Positions 9,156-17,686 of a stretch of DNA of 64,000 bases are shown piece by piece. The notes under the pieces are model-generated. The model did no database searches. It was not told the DNA's origin and saw nothing but the letters and a program-made list of their open reading frames with translations. The position numbers and the translations under genes were made by a program. The DNA comes from an uncultured Alphaproteobacteria bacterium (lineage in GTDB: Bacteria > Pseudomonadota > Alphaproteobacteria > Caulobacterales > Hyphomonadaceae). Location of the stretch: the NCBI GenBank assembly GCA_903842595.1, contig CAIMMO010000071.1, forward strand, positions 1 through 64,000, written 5' to 3'. The stretch's first letter is position 1. Each line of letters begins with the position of its first letter.

Positions 9156-9449
9156 CTAGCCCGGCGGTATAACCGGCGCGTGTTGCGGAGCAGGAGCGGG
9201 CTGCAGCTCGGGGATGTTGCGCGTGGCGTCGCGAGCGCTGTCGCCGATGTCGTCAGCCGCATTGCCGATCGCGTCAGCAGCGCGCTCGACCGCAGAGTCC
9301 GGCGCGGCCCGGTTTGTCTGGCCACTATAGAACATCCACGCCAGCACCCCGACAGCGACGATCAGCGCGCCGACGGCAAAATAGAGGAACCCGTTTCCTT
9401 TCCTGGCGCCGGCCGGCGTTACGATCGTCGTGCGTTCTTCGAGCGCCAT
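9156..9449 (-). CDS. Small single-span membrane protein with acidic/amphipathic tail
   Basis: The 97-residue protein starts at MALEERTTIV, chosen because GGGAG lies 6 nt upstream; a longer frame exists but lacks these features. A transmembrane helix covers about residues 21-41 (FLYFAVGALIVAVGVLAWMF). It is followed by an Ala/Asp-rich amphipathic segment with DAIGNAADDIGDSARDATRN periodicity and a Pro-rich end. Such helix plus repeating AxD segments resemble small envelope or stress-associated proteins, but no family is recognised. Confidence 0.7.
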   Translation of the reverse strand: MALEERTTIVTPAGARKGNGFLYFAVGALIVAVGVLAWMFYSGQTNRAAPDSAVERAADAIGNAADDIGDSARDATRNIPELQPAPAPQHAPVIPPG

Positions 9450-9519
9450 GTTGAACTCCCATGCGAGGCAGTGGGTCAACGTATGCGCGTGCCGCAAGTT
9501 CCGGTTGTCTGCGGGCAGG

Positions 9520-10854
9520 TCAGCCGGGAGGGGCATTCGCCGCAAGCTGCACTTGCTCAAGCATCGGCAGCGTCGGGAATCCGTCAGCCACCAGACCCTT
9601 CGATGCCTGGAATTTCTGCAGCGCGCCGCGCGTCCCGCGTCCGATGATGCCGTCCACGCTGCCCGCGCTGAAGCCGAGCCGGTTGAGCCCGGCCTGCAGG
9701 TCCTTGGCCTGCTGCTGCGTCAGCATCTGGATTTCGCTCGGCCATGGCCGCGTCATCTCGGCCCTGCCTGCCAGCCGGTCGGCAAGGAGCCCGATGGCGA
9801 GCGCATAGCTGTCGGCGTTGTTGTAGCGCTTGATGACGAAGAAGTTGTCGAACAGAAGGAAGGCCGGGCCATACGATCCCGCCGGCAGGAAGAGTTCCGC
9901 GGACAGCGGATCGATTGAACCGAATGTCTCGGGTGTGACGGGGGAAATACCCATCGCCTTCCAGGCCGCGACCGACAGTTTGCGGCCATCGCCGTTGGCG
10001 TAGTCGAAGCCTTCGGGGGTCACCGCTTCCAGAGCCCAGGGCTGGTTCTCTTTCCAGCCAAAGCCCGACAGGTAGTTCGCCGCCGACGCGAGCGCGTCGC
10101 CAGCATTGGTCCAGAGGTCTTTCTTCCCGTCGCGATCGAAGTCGCGGCCATAGGCGATGATGCTCGATGGCATGAACTGCGTCTGGCCGAGCGCGCCTGC
10201 GAATGAGGCCTTGCGGAACTGGTCGCGTGTGGCCGACCCGTCCTCGATCAGGCGCATGATCGCCATCAGTTCTGTCTCGTTGAAATCCTTCCGGCGCCCG
10301 ACAGCCGCCTGGCTCGCCAGCACGCGCGGCGCGTCATCTGTGCCGATGAAGCCGCCATAGGACGTCTCCATGCCCCATATCGCTGCAATGATCTCGCGCG
10401 GCGGCGCATAGGACGCCTCGATCGCATCGAAGATCTGGGCGTTCTGGGCCAGTTTCGCCTGGCCATTGGTGATGCGCGTGGGCGACACGGCGGTGCGCGC
10501 ATAGTCCCAGATCGGCTTCACGAACTCGGCCTGGTTGTCGAACGACTGGGCCTGCGCCGTAGCCTCAACCGGCACGAGCCCGTCCAGCACGACCTGAATA
10601 TCCTGGGTCCGGCGGCCAGCCGCGGACGCCTTGGATGCAAACTGAGCGCGCCAGCTGTCGAACTGCGCGTCGCCGGAGCTGGCAAAATCGAAGGCGCCGC
10701 CCGGCGCCGACGTCAGGGGCGGGGCAGGCGAGGATGGCGGGGCCTGCGTGGCTGGGTCCGGGCCAGCGCCGGCCATCCGGGTTCCACCGCACGCGGCGAG
10801 GGTTATGCCCATCGCCACCCCTGCGAGCGACCATTGCCAGGTCCGGATCGTCAT
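9520..10854 (-). CDS. Membrane-bound lytic murein transglycosylase B-like, with peptidoglycan-binding domain
   Basis: The enzyme cleaves the MurNAc-GlcNAc bond of peptidoglycan to leave 1,6-anhydro ends. A lipoprotein signal (LAAC, about residue 22) tethers it to a membrane. The SLT_2/MltB domain (about 60-365) has the catalytic Glu in IWGMETSYGG (Glu163) and the FMPSSI and YLSGFGW segments of the family. Residues ~378-437 are a PG_binding_1 domain (LQAGLNRLGFSAGSVDGIIG). ATG at 10854 is preferred over an in-frame TTG one codon upstream because GGGGAG is 6 nt before it. Architecture and ~440-residue length fit the COG2951 family. Confidence 0.92.
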   Translation of the reverse strand: MTIRTWQWSLAGVAMGITLAACGGTRMAGAGPDPATQAPPSSPAPPLTSAPGGAFDFASSGDAQFDSWRAQFASKASAAGRRTQDIQVVLDGLVPVEATAQAQSFDNQAEFVKPIWDYARTAVSPTRITNGQAKLAQNAQIFDAIEASYAPPREIIAAIWGMETSYGGFIGTDDAPRVLASQAAVGRRKDFNETELMAIMRLIEDGSATRDQFRKASFAGALGQTQFMPSSIIAYGRDFDRDGKKDLWTNAGDALASAANYLSGFGWKENQPWALEAVTPEGFDYANGDGRKLSVAAWKAMGISPVTPETFGSIDPLSAELFLPAGSYGPAFLLFDNFFVIKRYNNADSYALAIGLLADRLAGRAEMTRPWPSEIQMLTQQQAKDLQAGLNRLGFSAGSVDGIIGRGTRGALQKFQASKGLVADGFPTLPMLEQVQLAANAPPG

Positions 10855-11021
10855 CAAGAACTCCCCTCTCCCAGTCGCAACGGACGTTCAGCAAGATGAT
10901 TGCTGCAAACGGGCAGGATTTCCATGCCGGTTCGCATCAATGACGCACGAGTGTTAAGGCCAATTTACGTTGGTAAACCGCCTTCTCACAGGCGGGTCGG
11001 CGGGGAGGGCAAGGGGTGTGG

Positions 11022-11049
11022 TTGACACCTGTACAGGGCTCCGTTACAC
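11022..11049 (+). promoter_or_regulatory. Sigma-70-type promoter of rpmJ
   Basis: TTGACA (11022-11027), a 16-bp spacer and TTACAC (11044-11049) lie 42 bp before the rpmJ ATG. The -35 box is a perfect consensus match and the arrangement fits a strong housekeeping promoter. Confidence 0.65.
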
Positions 11050-11090
11050 GCCGCGCTCCCAATTCAGGTCGCAAACCTCGGCAGCCGCCC

Positions 11091-11216
11091 ATGAAAGTCC
11101 GTTCCTCTCTCAAATCTCTCAAGGGCCGCCACCGCGATTGCAAGGTCGTGCGCCGCAAGGGCCGGACCTATGTGATCAACAAGACCGACCCGCGCTTCAA
11201 GGCGAAACAGGGCTGA
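11091..11216 (+). CDS. rpmJ: 50S ribosomal protein L36
   Basis: The 41-residue basic protein begins [17 protein letters not shown] and contains [23 protein letters not shown]. This is the alphaproteobacterial L36 form with only one of the four zinc-binding cysteines, the C-minus type. It is a late-assembly component of the large ribosomal subunit. The gene is monocistronic with its own strong promoter upstream, as is usual in this class. There is no obvious Shine-Dalgarno. Confidence 0.97.
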   Translation: MKVRSSLKSLKGRHRDCKVVRRKGRTYVINKTDPRFKAKQG

Positions 11217-11222
11217 TCCACC

Positions 11223-11236
11223 TCAATCTAGATTGA
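11223..11236. repeat. 14-bp perfect palindrome after rpmJ
   Basis: TCAATCTAGATTGA starts 6 bp after the rpmJ stop. It could be an operator for the following gene or a weak 3'-end hairpin. There is no T-tract, so it is not a standard terminator. Confidence 0.3.
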
Positions 11237-11305
11237 TCGCAAGCCTCGCCTGTCCAGCCGCGATGCGCGCTTGTGCGCTTTGTCCTGCGCAAGCATAATG
11301 AAACG

Positions 11306-11926
11306 ATGTTCCGGTCGATCCTTATCTCCTTGATCGTTCTGCCTCTGGCGACCGCCTGCGGAGACAAGGCGTTTTCGCCCGGGCCCTCCGCCCAAACCCC
11401 GGGCGCTGCGGCCAGCAGCGCCGAGGCAGAGGAGGCCGCCGAGAACAAGAACATCAGCCAGGAACTCCTCGACAAGCTTAAAGCCACCAAGGACGAAGCC
11501 GAAGCCACAATGCTCGAGGAGGAGATCTGGGACGCCTGGCTCGTCTCCGGCTCGGCGACGGTCGACACACTGATGGAGCGAGGTCTCCAATACCAGGAGA
11601 ACGAAGACCTCGAAGGCGCGCGCGATGCGTTCGACAAGGCTATCGCCATCCTCCCGGAATATGCCGAAGCATGGAATCGCCGCGCCGTCCTCTTCTTCAA
11701 TGCTGGCAAGTATGACGAGGCGATCGCCGACCTCGAATCCGCCATCACCTACGAGCCGCGCCATTTCGGCGCCTGGATCGGCATGGCAATGCTCTTCGAG
11801 TCCGTCGATCGGCCCGAAGCGGCGCTGAAAGCCTATGACAAGGCGCTGGAAATCCACCCGCTTGCGCAGGCCGCCGTGCAGGGCAAGCGCCGCCTCGACG
11901 GTGTCGTCAACGGGCGCCCGCTCTAG
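11306..11926 (+). CDS. TPR-containing lipoprotein
   Basis: The 206-residue protein starts at MFRSILISLIVLPLATACG. The lipobox LATAC near residue 18 and the hydrophobic leader favour this ATG over one 11 codons upstream. After a low-complexity Ala/Glu segment with coiled-coil character there are about three tetratricopeptide repeats (from ~95 to 195), for example LMERGLQYQENEDLEGARDA and RRAVLFFNAGKYDEAIADLE. It is probably periplasmic and may mediate protein-protein contacts. Similar single-gene TPR lipoproteins are common in alphaproteobacteria. Partner unknown. Confidence 0.85.
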   Translation: MFRSILISLIVLPLATACGDKAFSPGPSAQTPGAAASSAEAEEAAENKNISQELLDKLKATKDEAEATMLEEEIWDAWLVSGSATVDTLMERGLQYQENEDLEGARDAFDKAIAILPEYAEAWNRRAVLFFNAGKYDEAIADLESAITYEPRHFGAWIGMAMLFESVDRPEAALKAYDKALEIHPLAQAAVQGKRRLDGVVNGRPL

Positions 11927-12045
11927 CCGTTAACGAGATGCCCACAGCCCCATGCACAGGGAATCGCCGCCAGCGGCGCGCGCGTCGTTGGATGTGGTGG
12001 GCCGCCCCGGTAAAGTGATGCTCATATCGCTTCCGGGAGATCGAC

Positions 12046-12309
12046 ATGGACGACGGCGCAGCAGCAGCCGCCCTCACGCAGGCGGCGAAGGACAAGCTCC
12101 GGCAGACGGTCGCGAAGATCGAGAAGCTTGAGGAAGAGAAGAAAGAGGTCGGCGGCCAGATCAAGGACGTCTACCAGGAAGCCAAGTCCATGGGCTACGA
12201 CACCAAGGCGCTTCGCGCCGTCGTCCGCCTGCGCAAGATGGACCGCCAGGAACGCGAGGAAGCCGAGGCGATCCTCGATACGTATCTGCTGGCTCTGGGC
12301 GAAATCTGA
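12046..12309 (+). CDS. gapR: DUF2312 nucleoid-associated protein GapR
   Basis: The 87-residue protein matches the DUF2312/GapR family throughout: the long N-terminal helix with [20 protein letters not shown], the [20 protein letters not shown] core and the [21 protein letters not shown] end. In Caulobacter, GapR is an abundant dimer/tetramer that binds overtwisted AT-rich DNA ahead of replication and transcription and stimulates type II topoisomerases. The start is supported by GGGAG 7 nt upstream. Assignment is secure; the physiological role is by analogy. Confidence 0.95.
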   Translation: MDDGAAAAALTQAAKDKLRQTVAKIEKLEEEKKEVGGQIKDVYQEAKSMGYDTKALRAVVRLRKMDRQEREEAEAILDTYLLALGEI

Positions 12310-12393
12310 CCGCGAGCGGGGCAGTGCGCGTCTCGAAGGTCGAGGGCGTGCCCACCGCTGTTCCCGCACGCGCAAGCACGCTAGCTTCTCCGC

Positions 12394-12879
12394 ATGAAGC
12401 GCGAAGTCGACCAGCGCAAAACCCGCAAGGCCCTGCGCAAGCTGCGCCGCGCCGCTGATCGCGCCTCGGAGGAGGGAGGCCCCGGCCTGTCCGACTGGGA
12501 GCAGGACTTCGTCAAAGGCGTCGCCACCCGCCTCGAAACCTACGGCTCCGCCTTCCGCGACCCCGGCAAGGGGCGTCTCGATGAAGCACTCTCGGTCCGG
12601 CAGGCTCACGTCACCCACCTCATCGACAAGAAGTCGCGCAAGGCCAAGCCCGCCCAAGCAACGCCCGCTGCCGCACAGGGCGACGAGCCCACCCGCACCA
12701 GCCAGCAGCGCGCATCTTCGGCGAAGCCAGCGGACAGGCCCAAGGCCCGCTCCAGCTTCAAGCCCAAGACCAAGGCCGACTGGAAGCCGCGCGGCCGCGA
12801 CATCAATGATGAGCGCGCGAGCCCCGACCCGGCGCCGAAAAAGCCAACCCTGAAAATCATCCCCGGCGGCAAGCGCTGA
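12394..12879 (+). CDS. Conserved basic protein of unknown function
   Basis: The 161-residue very basic protein has an N-terminal helical domain (about 1-85) containing LSDWEQDFVKGVATRLETYGSAF, LSVRQ and HLIDKKSRK. A long disordered Ala/Pro/Lys/Ser-rich tail rich in SSFKPKTK-type motifs follows. From memory, the LSDWEQxF...GSAFxDP...LSxRQ pattern recurs in hypothetical proteins of this order, which argues for a real gene. Its basic tail suggests nucleic-acid or membrane contact (inference). It follows gapR by 84 bp and may be co-transcribed. Confidence 0.75.
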   Translation: MKREVDQRKTRKALRKLRRAADRASEEGGPGLSDWEQDFVKGVATRLETYGSAFRDPGKGRLDEALSVRQAHVTHLIDKKSRKAKPAQATPAAAQGDEPTRTSQQRASSAKPADRPKARSSFKPKTKADWKPRGRDINDERASPDPAPKKPTLKIIPGGKR

Positions 12880-12982
12880 CTGCGTGCGAGGGTTTCGCCC
12901 GCCGCCCCGCTCATCCCGACGTTCGTCGGGACGAGCGGAGAACCACGTTCCGTCCAGCCGGATCCTGACCTACAAGCCGCGC

Positions 12983-13798
12983 ATGACCCACTTCCTCCCC
13001 ATCGTCCGCACCGGCGACACCACCTTCACTCTCGGTGTCACTGAGGATCGCTGCGTCGGCCCGCTCGGCCACGTCTTCCTGTTCGGCGGCGCAGGACTTG
13101 GCGCGGCCGTACTCGCGCTCGAACAGACTTTCCGGCGCGGCCTCGTCTGGGCGACCGCGCAGTACATCTCCTTTGCGCGCCTTGGCGCCGATGTGGTGCT
13201 CGATGTCGCCGCAGCCCAGCAGGGCAAGTCTGTCACGCAGGCCACCGTCACCGGCCGCGTCGGCGACCAGATCATCTTCAGTGTCATGGCAGCGCTTGGC
13301 GATCGCGATGGCTATCCCGACCAGCACTGGCGCGACATGCCCGACATGCTGCCCCCCGACCAATGCGAGCAGGAGCTGCAACGCCCGACACAGGATCCCA
13401 ACGCCCGCCTGCGCCAGTCGCTCGACGTGCGCGCCATTCCGGGGCCTGCGCGCCATGAGATTGCGACACAGACCGGCCGCACGCTTTTGTGGATCCGCCA
13501 GAAGCAGGCGGCGCCGGTCGACGCGGCGATGCTCGCCGTTTTCGCCGACTTCGTGCCGGGCGCGATCGGCGGTGCGCTGGGACGCGGCGGCGGGGGCAAC
13601 AGCCTCGACAACAATCTGCGCGTCCGGAAGATTGTGCCAACAAGCTGGGTTTTGTGCGATGTGCAGGCTCAGGCCGCCGCCCGCGGCTTCGGCCACGGCC
13701 ACATGCGCCTCTATGCGGAAGACGGCACGCTGATGGCCACCGCCAGCCAGTCCATCGTGCTGCGCACCTATGCCGCGCCTGTTTCAGAAAAGGCCTGA
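12983..13798 (+). CDS. Acyl-CoA thioesterase-like double-hotdog protein
   Basis: The 271-residue protein begins MTHFLPIVRT. An earlier in-frame ATG gives an implausible Arg/Pro-rich leader, so this start is chosen. Two hotdog-like halves are visible. The first has GHVFLFGGAGLGAAVLALEQT (the hotdog helix) and YISFARLGADVVLDV; the second has DAAMLAVFADFVPGAIGGALG and SWVLCDVQAQAAARGFGHGHMRLY. The layout matches TesB-type/4HBT_3 acyl-CoA thioesterases, which hydrolyse acyl-CoA to free acid and CoA. Substrate chain length cannot be inferred. Confidence 0.82.
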   Translation: MTHFLPIVRTGDTTFTLGVTEDRCVGPLGHVFLFGGAGLGAAVLALEQTFRRGLVWATAQYISFARLGADVVLDVAAAQQGKSVTQATVTGRVGDQIIFSVMAALGDRDGYPDQHWRDMPDMLPPDQCEQELQRPTQDPNARLRQSLDVRAIPGPARHEIATQTGRTLLWIRQKQAAPVDAAMLAVFADFVPGAIGGALGRGGGGNSLDNNLRVRKIVPTSWVLCDVQAQAAARGFGHGHMRLYAEDGTLMATASQSIVLRTYAAPVSEKA

Positions 13799-13878
13799 AA
13801 CAGCGGCTGAAACAGCCCGCTTGCGCTGGGCGCTTGCACGCGAGAACATGAGCCAAGGTCGGATACAGGGTCTGCGGC

Positions 13879-15069
13879 ATGTTGAAGGGGTTTGCGCGCG
13901 TGGCGCTACTGGCGATGGCTGTCGCCGGCGCAGCCAATGCACAGGGTCCACAGCAGCGCGATCCGCTCAACGGCCAGTTTGGTGCGATGGAAATCGCCAT
14001 GTCGCCCGCCGAGGCCGCAGCAGACGCCATGCGCATCGGCGAGGCTCTGGCAAAGCTTGCGCCGCAGCGCCCGGGCATCGTCGATACCTACATCCTCTCC
14101 GCGTCCTTCTGGGACGAACCCGTCTTCGAGAACGAGGCGCGCGAGGCCGCCAATGTCCTTGCCCGCCGCTATGACGCGGCCGAACGGGTGATCACGCTCT
14201 CCGCCGGCCGCGGACCGGGCGCAGCACGCACGTATGCCGCCGCCACGCCCAACAATTTCAACGCCGCCCTTGGCCGCATCGGCAAGCTCGCCGACCCCAA
14301 CGAAGACCTCGTCGTTGTCTTCTTCACCTCGCATGGCGGGCCCGATGGCGCTGTGGCGATGCAGGAGAAGGGGCGTCTCGGCGGCGCCATCCGCGCGCTT
14401 CATCTGCGCAACTCGCTGCAGCAGGCCAACATCAGGTCGAAGCTGGTGATCGTGTCGGCCTGCTACTCCGGCTATTTCATCCTGCCTTTCTCGAACGACG
14501 ACACGGTGGTGCTCACAGCCGCCGCCGCTGACAAGACCAGCTTCGGCTGCGAGCCAAGCCGCGACTGGACCTACTTTGGGGACGCGCTGTTCAACCACGC
14601 CCTGCGCGGCGGCGGTGGCATTGTCGAGGCGTTCGACCAGGCGCGCGGCCTCGTCACCAAATGGGAAGGCGATCTTCTCGCCCAGTGGAAAGCCCAGTCC
14701 GCCTCCGTGCGCGCGCGCGAACCACAGCCCGAACCGTCAAACCCCCAGAACAATGTCGGCGACAGCGCGCTGGCGCGCATCGCGAAAGCCGAGGGCTATG
14801 GCGTCGCCATCGCCTGTGCCGGCAATCTGTCCTACGCGCTCGACCGCGCGCGCACCGGCAGCGGCTTCAAGGGCTTTGCCGATGCAGCAGCTCTCACCAG
14901 CGCGCTCAACGCCGCGACCGCCCGCGCCAATACCGAAGGCGCCGCCCGCGGCCGCTCGAACCAGGACACCGCCCGCTCCATCATGCAGGTCTCGACGACA
15001 GCCTTGCAGCTCGCGAAAGCCCAGACACCGACCCTCATCACCCACCTCGAGCGCTGCATGGCGCCCTGA
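13879..15069 (+). CDS. Peptidase C13 (legumain-like) family protein, secreted
   Basis: A signal peptide (residues 1-22, ending AANAQ) directs the protein to the envelope. The C13/caspase-fold core (about 65-260) carries the His in VVVFFTSHGG (His152) and the Cys in IVSACYSGYF (Cys195), the expected legumain-type dyad, with the preceding strand and NEDLVVVFF. Residues ~280-396 form an Ala-rich helical tail not typical of eukaryotic legumains. Bacterial C13 proteins are known in Caulobacter and xanthomonads but their substrates are poorly described. It is flanked by unrelated genes. Confidence 0.85.
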   Translation: MLKGFARVALLAMAVAGAANAQGPQQRDPLNGQFGAMEIAMSPAEAAADAMRIGEALAKLAPQRPGIVDTYILSASFWDEPVFENEAREAANVLARRYDAAERVITLSAGRGPGAARTYAAATPNNFNAALGRIGKLADPNEDLVVVFFTSHGGPDGAVAMQEKGRLGGAIRALHLRNSLQQANIRSKLVIVSACYSGYFILPFSNDDTVVLTAAAADKTSFGCEPSRDWTYFGDALFNHALRGGGGIVEAFDQARGLVTKWEGDLLAQWKAQSASVRAREPQPEPSNPQNNVGDSALARIAKAEGYGVAIACAGNLSYALDRARTGSGFKGFADAAALTSALNAATARANTEGAARGRSNQDTARSIMQVSTTALQLAKAQTPTLITHLERCMAP

Positions 15070-15248
15070 GTTTCGGCGAAGCGGCGCCTCGCAACATTCT
15101 GCATTTCTGCCGCAAACGCGCGTGTTTTTTGGGGCAGACCTCTACCCCAGGCGCAATCCCGTCCGGGCGCCAGAAAGATGTGTGAGCACGGTAGCCCGTT
15201 CGGTAGAAGACAACCTCAGCGCGGGCCTGGCCAGCAGCGCGCGCGCCC

Positions 15249-16340
15249 TCACGTGCGGGGCTTGAGCTTCACCACATGCCCCATCTTCCGCCCGTCCGCG
15301 GCAGCGCGCTTGCCGTAGAGATGCAGCTTGGCGCCCCCGACAAGATGGCGCTCCCAGTCGTATGCGTCCTCGCCCAAAAGGTTGATCATCTCGCCGTCAG
15401 CCCAGCGCGCGGGATCGCCCAGCGGCCAGCCGCACACGGCGCGGATGTGCTGTTCAAATTGTCCCGTCCTGCAGGCGTCCTGCGTCCAGTGCCCCGAGTT
15501 GTGAACGCGCGGCGCGAACTCGTTGGCCAGCAGTCTGCCGTCCCTGGTCAGGAACAGCTCGAGCGCCAGCACGCCGACGTAGTCGAGCGCATCTGCAAGC
15601 TTCCGCGTCATCCTCATGGCTTCGTCCAGCACCGGCTTTGGCGCCGACGCCGGGAAGGTCGATCGCCGCAATATGCCCCCCGAATGATCGTTCTCCGGCG
15701 GATCGAACCCCACGAACTCGCCGCTCGCGGTCCGTGCGGCGACCACCGAGATCTCGCACTCATGCGCTATCCACGCTTCGAGGATTGAAGGCCCCGCGCC
15801 GACATCGGCCCACGCCGTCTTCGGAACATTGCCCTTGAGCCGCACCTGTCCCTTGCCGTCATATCCTGAGAAGCGCGACTTCAGCACGCCATCGCCGCCG
15901 AGCTTTTCCAGCGCGGGCGCTATATCATCCGGCCCGTCGACGCGCTCGAATGGCGCCGGTTCGATTCCGATGTCGCGGAAGAACGTCTTCTCCGCGAGCC
16001 GGTCCTGCGCCCTTCCCAGCGTACGTCCGTTCGGGCGTACCGGCTTGCCTGCAGACTCGATCAGGTCCGTCGCTGCGACCGGCACGTTCTCGAACTCGAT
16101 CGTCGCCGCGACAATGCTGGCTGCGAACTCTTTCAGCGCAGCCTGGTCATCGAACTTCGCAACCCACGTCTTCGCTGCAACGCGCGAGGCCGGGCTGTCA
16201 TGTTCGGGCGTGAAGATGTGGACGTCGAGACCCATCTCGGCCGCCGCCATCGCCAGCATGCGGCCAAGCTGGCCGCCGCCAAGAATCCCGATCGCATCGC
16301 CCGGCCTGGCGATCGGACCCACGGGTTCGCGACTGGTCAT
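15249..16340 (-). CDS. purK: N5-carboxyaminoimidazole ribonucleotide synthase
   Basis: PurK converts AIR, ATP and bicarbonate to N5-CAIR in purine synthesis. The N-terminal nucleotide-binding motif is [16 protein letters not shown] (residues 18-33). The ATP-grasp region includes [16 protein letters not shown] and [10 protein letters not shown], and the C-terminal region includes [20 protein letters not shown]. The 363-residue length is normal. Its ATG overlaps the purE stop by 4 bp, so the two are translationally coupled. Confidence 0.97.
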   Translation of the reverse strand: MTSREPVGPIARPGDAIGILGGGQLGRMLAMAAAEMGLDVHIFTPEHDSPASRVAAKTWVAKFDDQAALKEFAASIVAATIEFENVPVAATDLIESAGKPVRPNGRTLGRAQDRLAEKTFFRDIGIEPAPFERVDGPDDIAPALEKLGGDGVLKSRFSGYDGKGQVRLKGNVPKTAWADVGAGPSILEAWIAHECEISVVAARTASGEFVGFDPPENDHSGGILRRSTFPASAPKPVLDEAMRMTRKLADALDYVGVLALELFLTRDGRLLANEFAPRVHNSGHWTQDACRTGQFEQHIRAVCGWPLGDPARWADGEMINLLGEDAYDWERHLVGGAKLHLYGKRAAADGRKMGHVVKLKPRT

Positions 16341-16840
16341 TTTGCGTCTTCCACGCTCTCGGCCACAGCATCGGTCTGGGCCTTGCGATACGCCTCGAGC
16401 CGCCTGAGCAGCGCTGCATCATTGTTCGCCAGAATCGACGCCGCGAGAATTCCCGCATTGGCCGCACCCGCCTCGCCGATCGCCAGCGTGCCGACCGGAA
16501 CACCCTTCGGCATCTGCACGATCGACAGGAGGCTATCGAGCCCCGACAGCGCGCTCGATTTCACCGGAACGCCCAGCACGGGCAGGGAGGTCATCGCGGC
16601 GACCATGCCGGGCAGGTGAGCCGCCCCACCGGCCCCGGCGATGATGATTTTCAGGCCCCGGTCCCGGGCGGACTTGGCGTATTCGACCAGCCGGTCGGGC
16701 GTGCGGTGGGCGGAAACCACCCTGGTTTCATATGGTACGCCGAGTTCTGCAAGGATTTCGGCCGCTTTTGAAAGGGTTGGCCAGTCCGATCGGCTGCCCA
16801 TGATGACGCCGACCAGGGGCATTTGTGCAGGCGTCGACAT
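16337..16840 (-). CDS. purE: N5-carboxyaminoimidazole ribonucleotide mutase
   Basis: PurE class I rearranges N5-CAIR to CAIR, the step after PurK. The 167-residue protein shows [24 protein letters not shown] (active-site His), [15 protein letters not shown] and [24 protein letters not shown], all hallmark motifs. GGAG lies about 6 nt before the ATG. It is the first gene of the purE-purK operon and is divergent from a diguanylate cyclase gene. Confidence 0.98.
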   Translation of the reverse strand: MSTPAQMPLVGVIMGSRSDWPTLSKAAEILAELGVPYETRVVSAHRTPDRLVEYAKSARDRGLKIIIAGAGGAAHLPGMVAAMTSLPVLGVPVKSSALSGLDSLLSIVQMPKGVPVGTLAIGEAGAANAGILAASILANNDAALLRRLEAYRKAQTDAVAESVEDAK

Positions 16841-16968
16841 GGGGCGCTCCGGCCGGAAAGCGGGGTTCTACCTGCTTCCGCCACAATTCCGCAACGGCTC
16901 GGAAAGGTTCGGTTAATCCCGTGCTAACAAGCTTGAGTGAGTTTCGGGCCGGAGACACTGTCCAACCG

Positions 16969-17676
16969 ATGAAGCTTTTCTCGATCTTCGGACCGCGCCC
17001 CCGGCGCGTGGAAGCCGCCCCACCCGAGCAGCTGGTCGATCCGGCGCTGCGGGTCGCGGAGATTTTTGGCGTGCCGGACATCCACCTTACCCCGCAGGTC
17101 CGCACCGCCTTCAACGTGATGATTTCGGAGATCGACTCGCTGCGTCTCGACGTGGAGCAGCTGAAACTTTCGCTTGCCGAAGCCGAAGCCTCTGCCGACC
17201 ACGACACGCTGGCTCCGATCTACAACCGCCGCGCTTTCGTGCGCGAGGCCCAGCGCATTCTTGCGATGGTGAAACGCCACGAAGTCCAGGCGAGCCTGAT
17301 CTATTTCGACCTCAACAACTTCAAGGCGATCAACGACGCCCATGGCCATCCGGCGGGCGATGCGGTGATCCGGTCCATTGGCGAAATCCTGATCCGCCAG
17401 ACCCGCGAGACGGACGTGGTCGGCCGGATCGGCGGCGACGAGTTCGCCGTCGTCCTGACCCACACCGATCCCGAAGCCGCCGCCTTGAAGGCCGAAGCGC
17501 TTGCCGCCACCTTGTGCACCGAGAGGGTCCTGTTCAACGGCACGCCGCTCTATGTCTCCGCCGCCTATGGCATCACGCATATTGGCGCTGGCGATACAGC
17601 AGAAAAAGCTCTCGCCCGTGCAGACGAGGCCATGTACGCCGACAAGGCGCTGCATCGCAGGGCGCAGGCGGGTTGA
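16969..17676 (+). CDS. Diguanylate cyclase (GGDEF) with intact inhibitory site
   Basis: The 235-residue soluble protein has an N-terminal helical part (about 20-75) with a coiled-coil stretch (ISEIDSLRLDVEQLKLSLAEAEA), then a GGDEF domain (~80-230). The active-site motif is GGDEF at 155-159. Five residues before it stands RETD (146-149), the RxxD I-site that binds c-di-GMP for feedback inhibition, so the enzyme is probably active and product-inhibited. The architecture, a short coiled coil plus GGDEF without membrane helices, resembles Caulobacter DgcB (recollection, not a search). The start MKLFSIFGPRP is chosen because upstream codons give a non-homologous leader. Confidence 0.92.
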   Translation: MKLFSIFGPRPRRVEAAPPEQLVDPALRVAEIFGVPDIHLTPQVRTAFNVMISEIDSLRLDVEQLKLSLAEAEASADHDTLAPIYNRRAFVREAQRILAMVKRHEVQASLIYFDLNNFKAINDAHGHPAGDAVIRSIGEILIRQTRETDVVGRIGGDEFAVVLTHTDPEAAALKAEALAATLCTERVLFNGTPLYVSAAYGITHIGAGDTAEKALARADEAMYADKALHRRAQAG

Positions 17677-17686
17677 ACGTTTCGCG

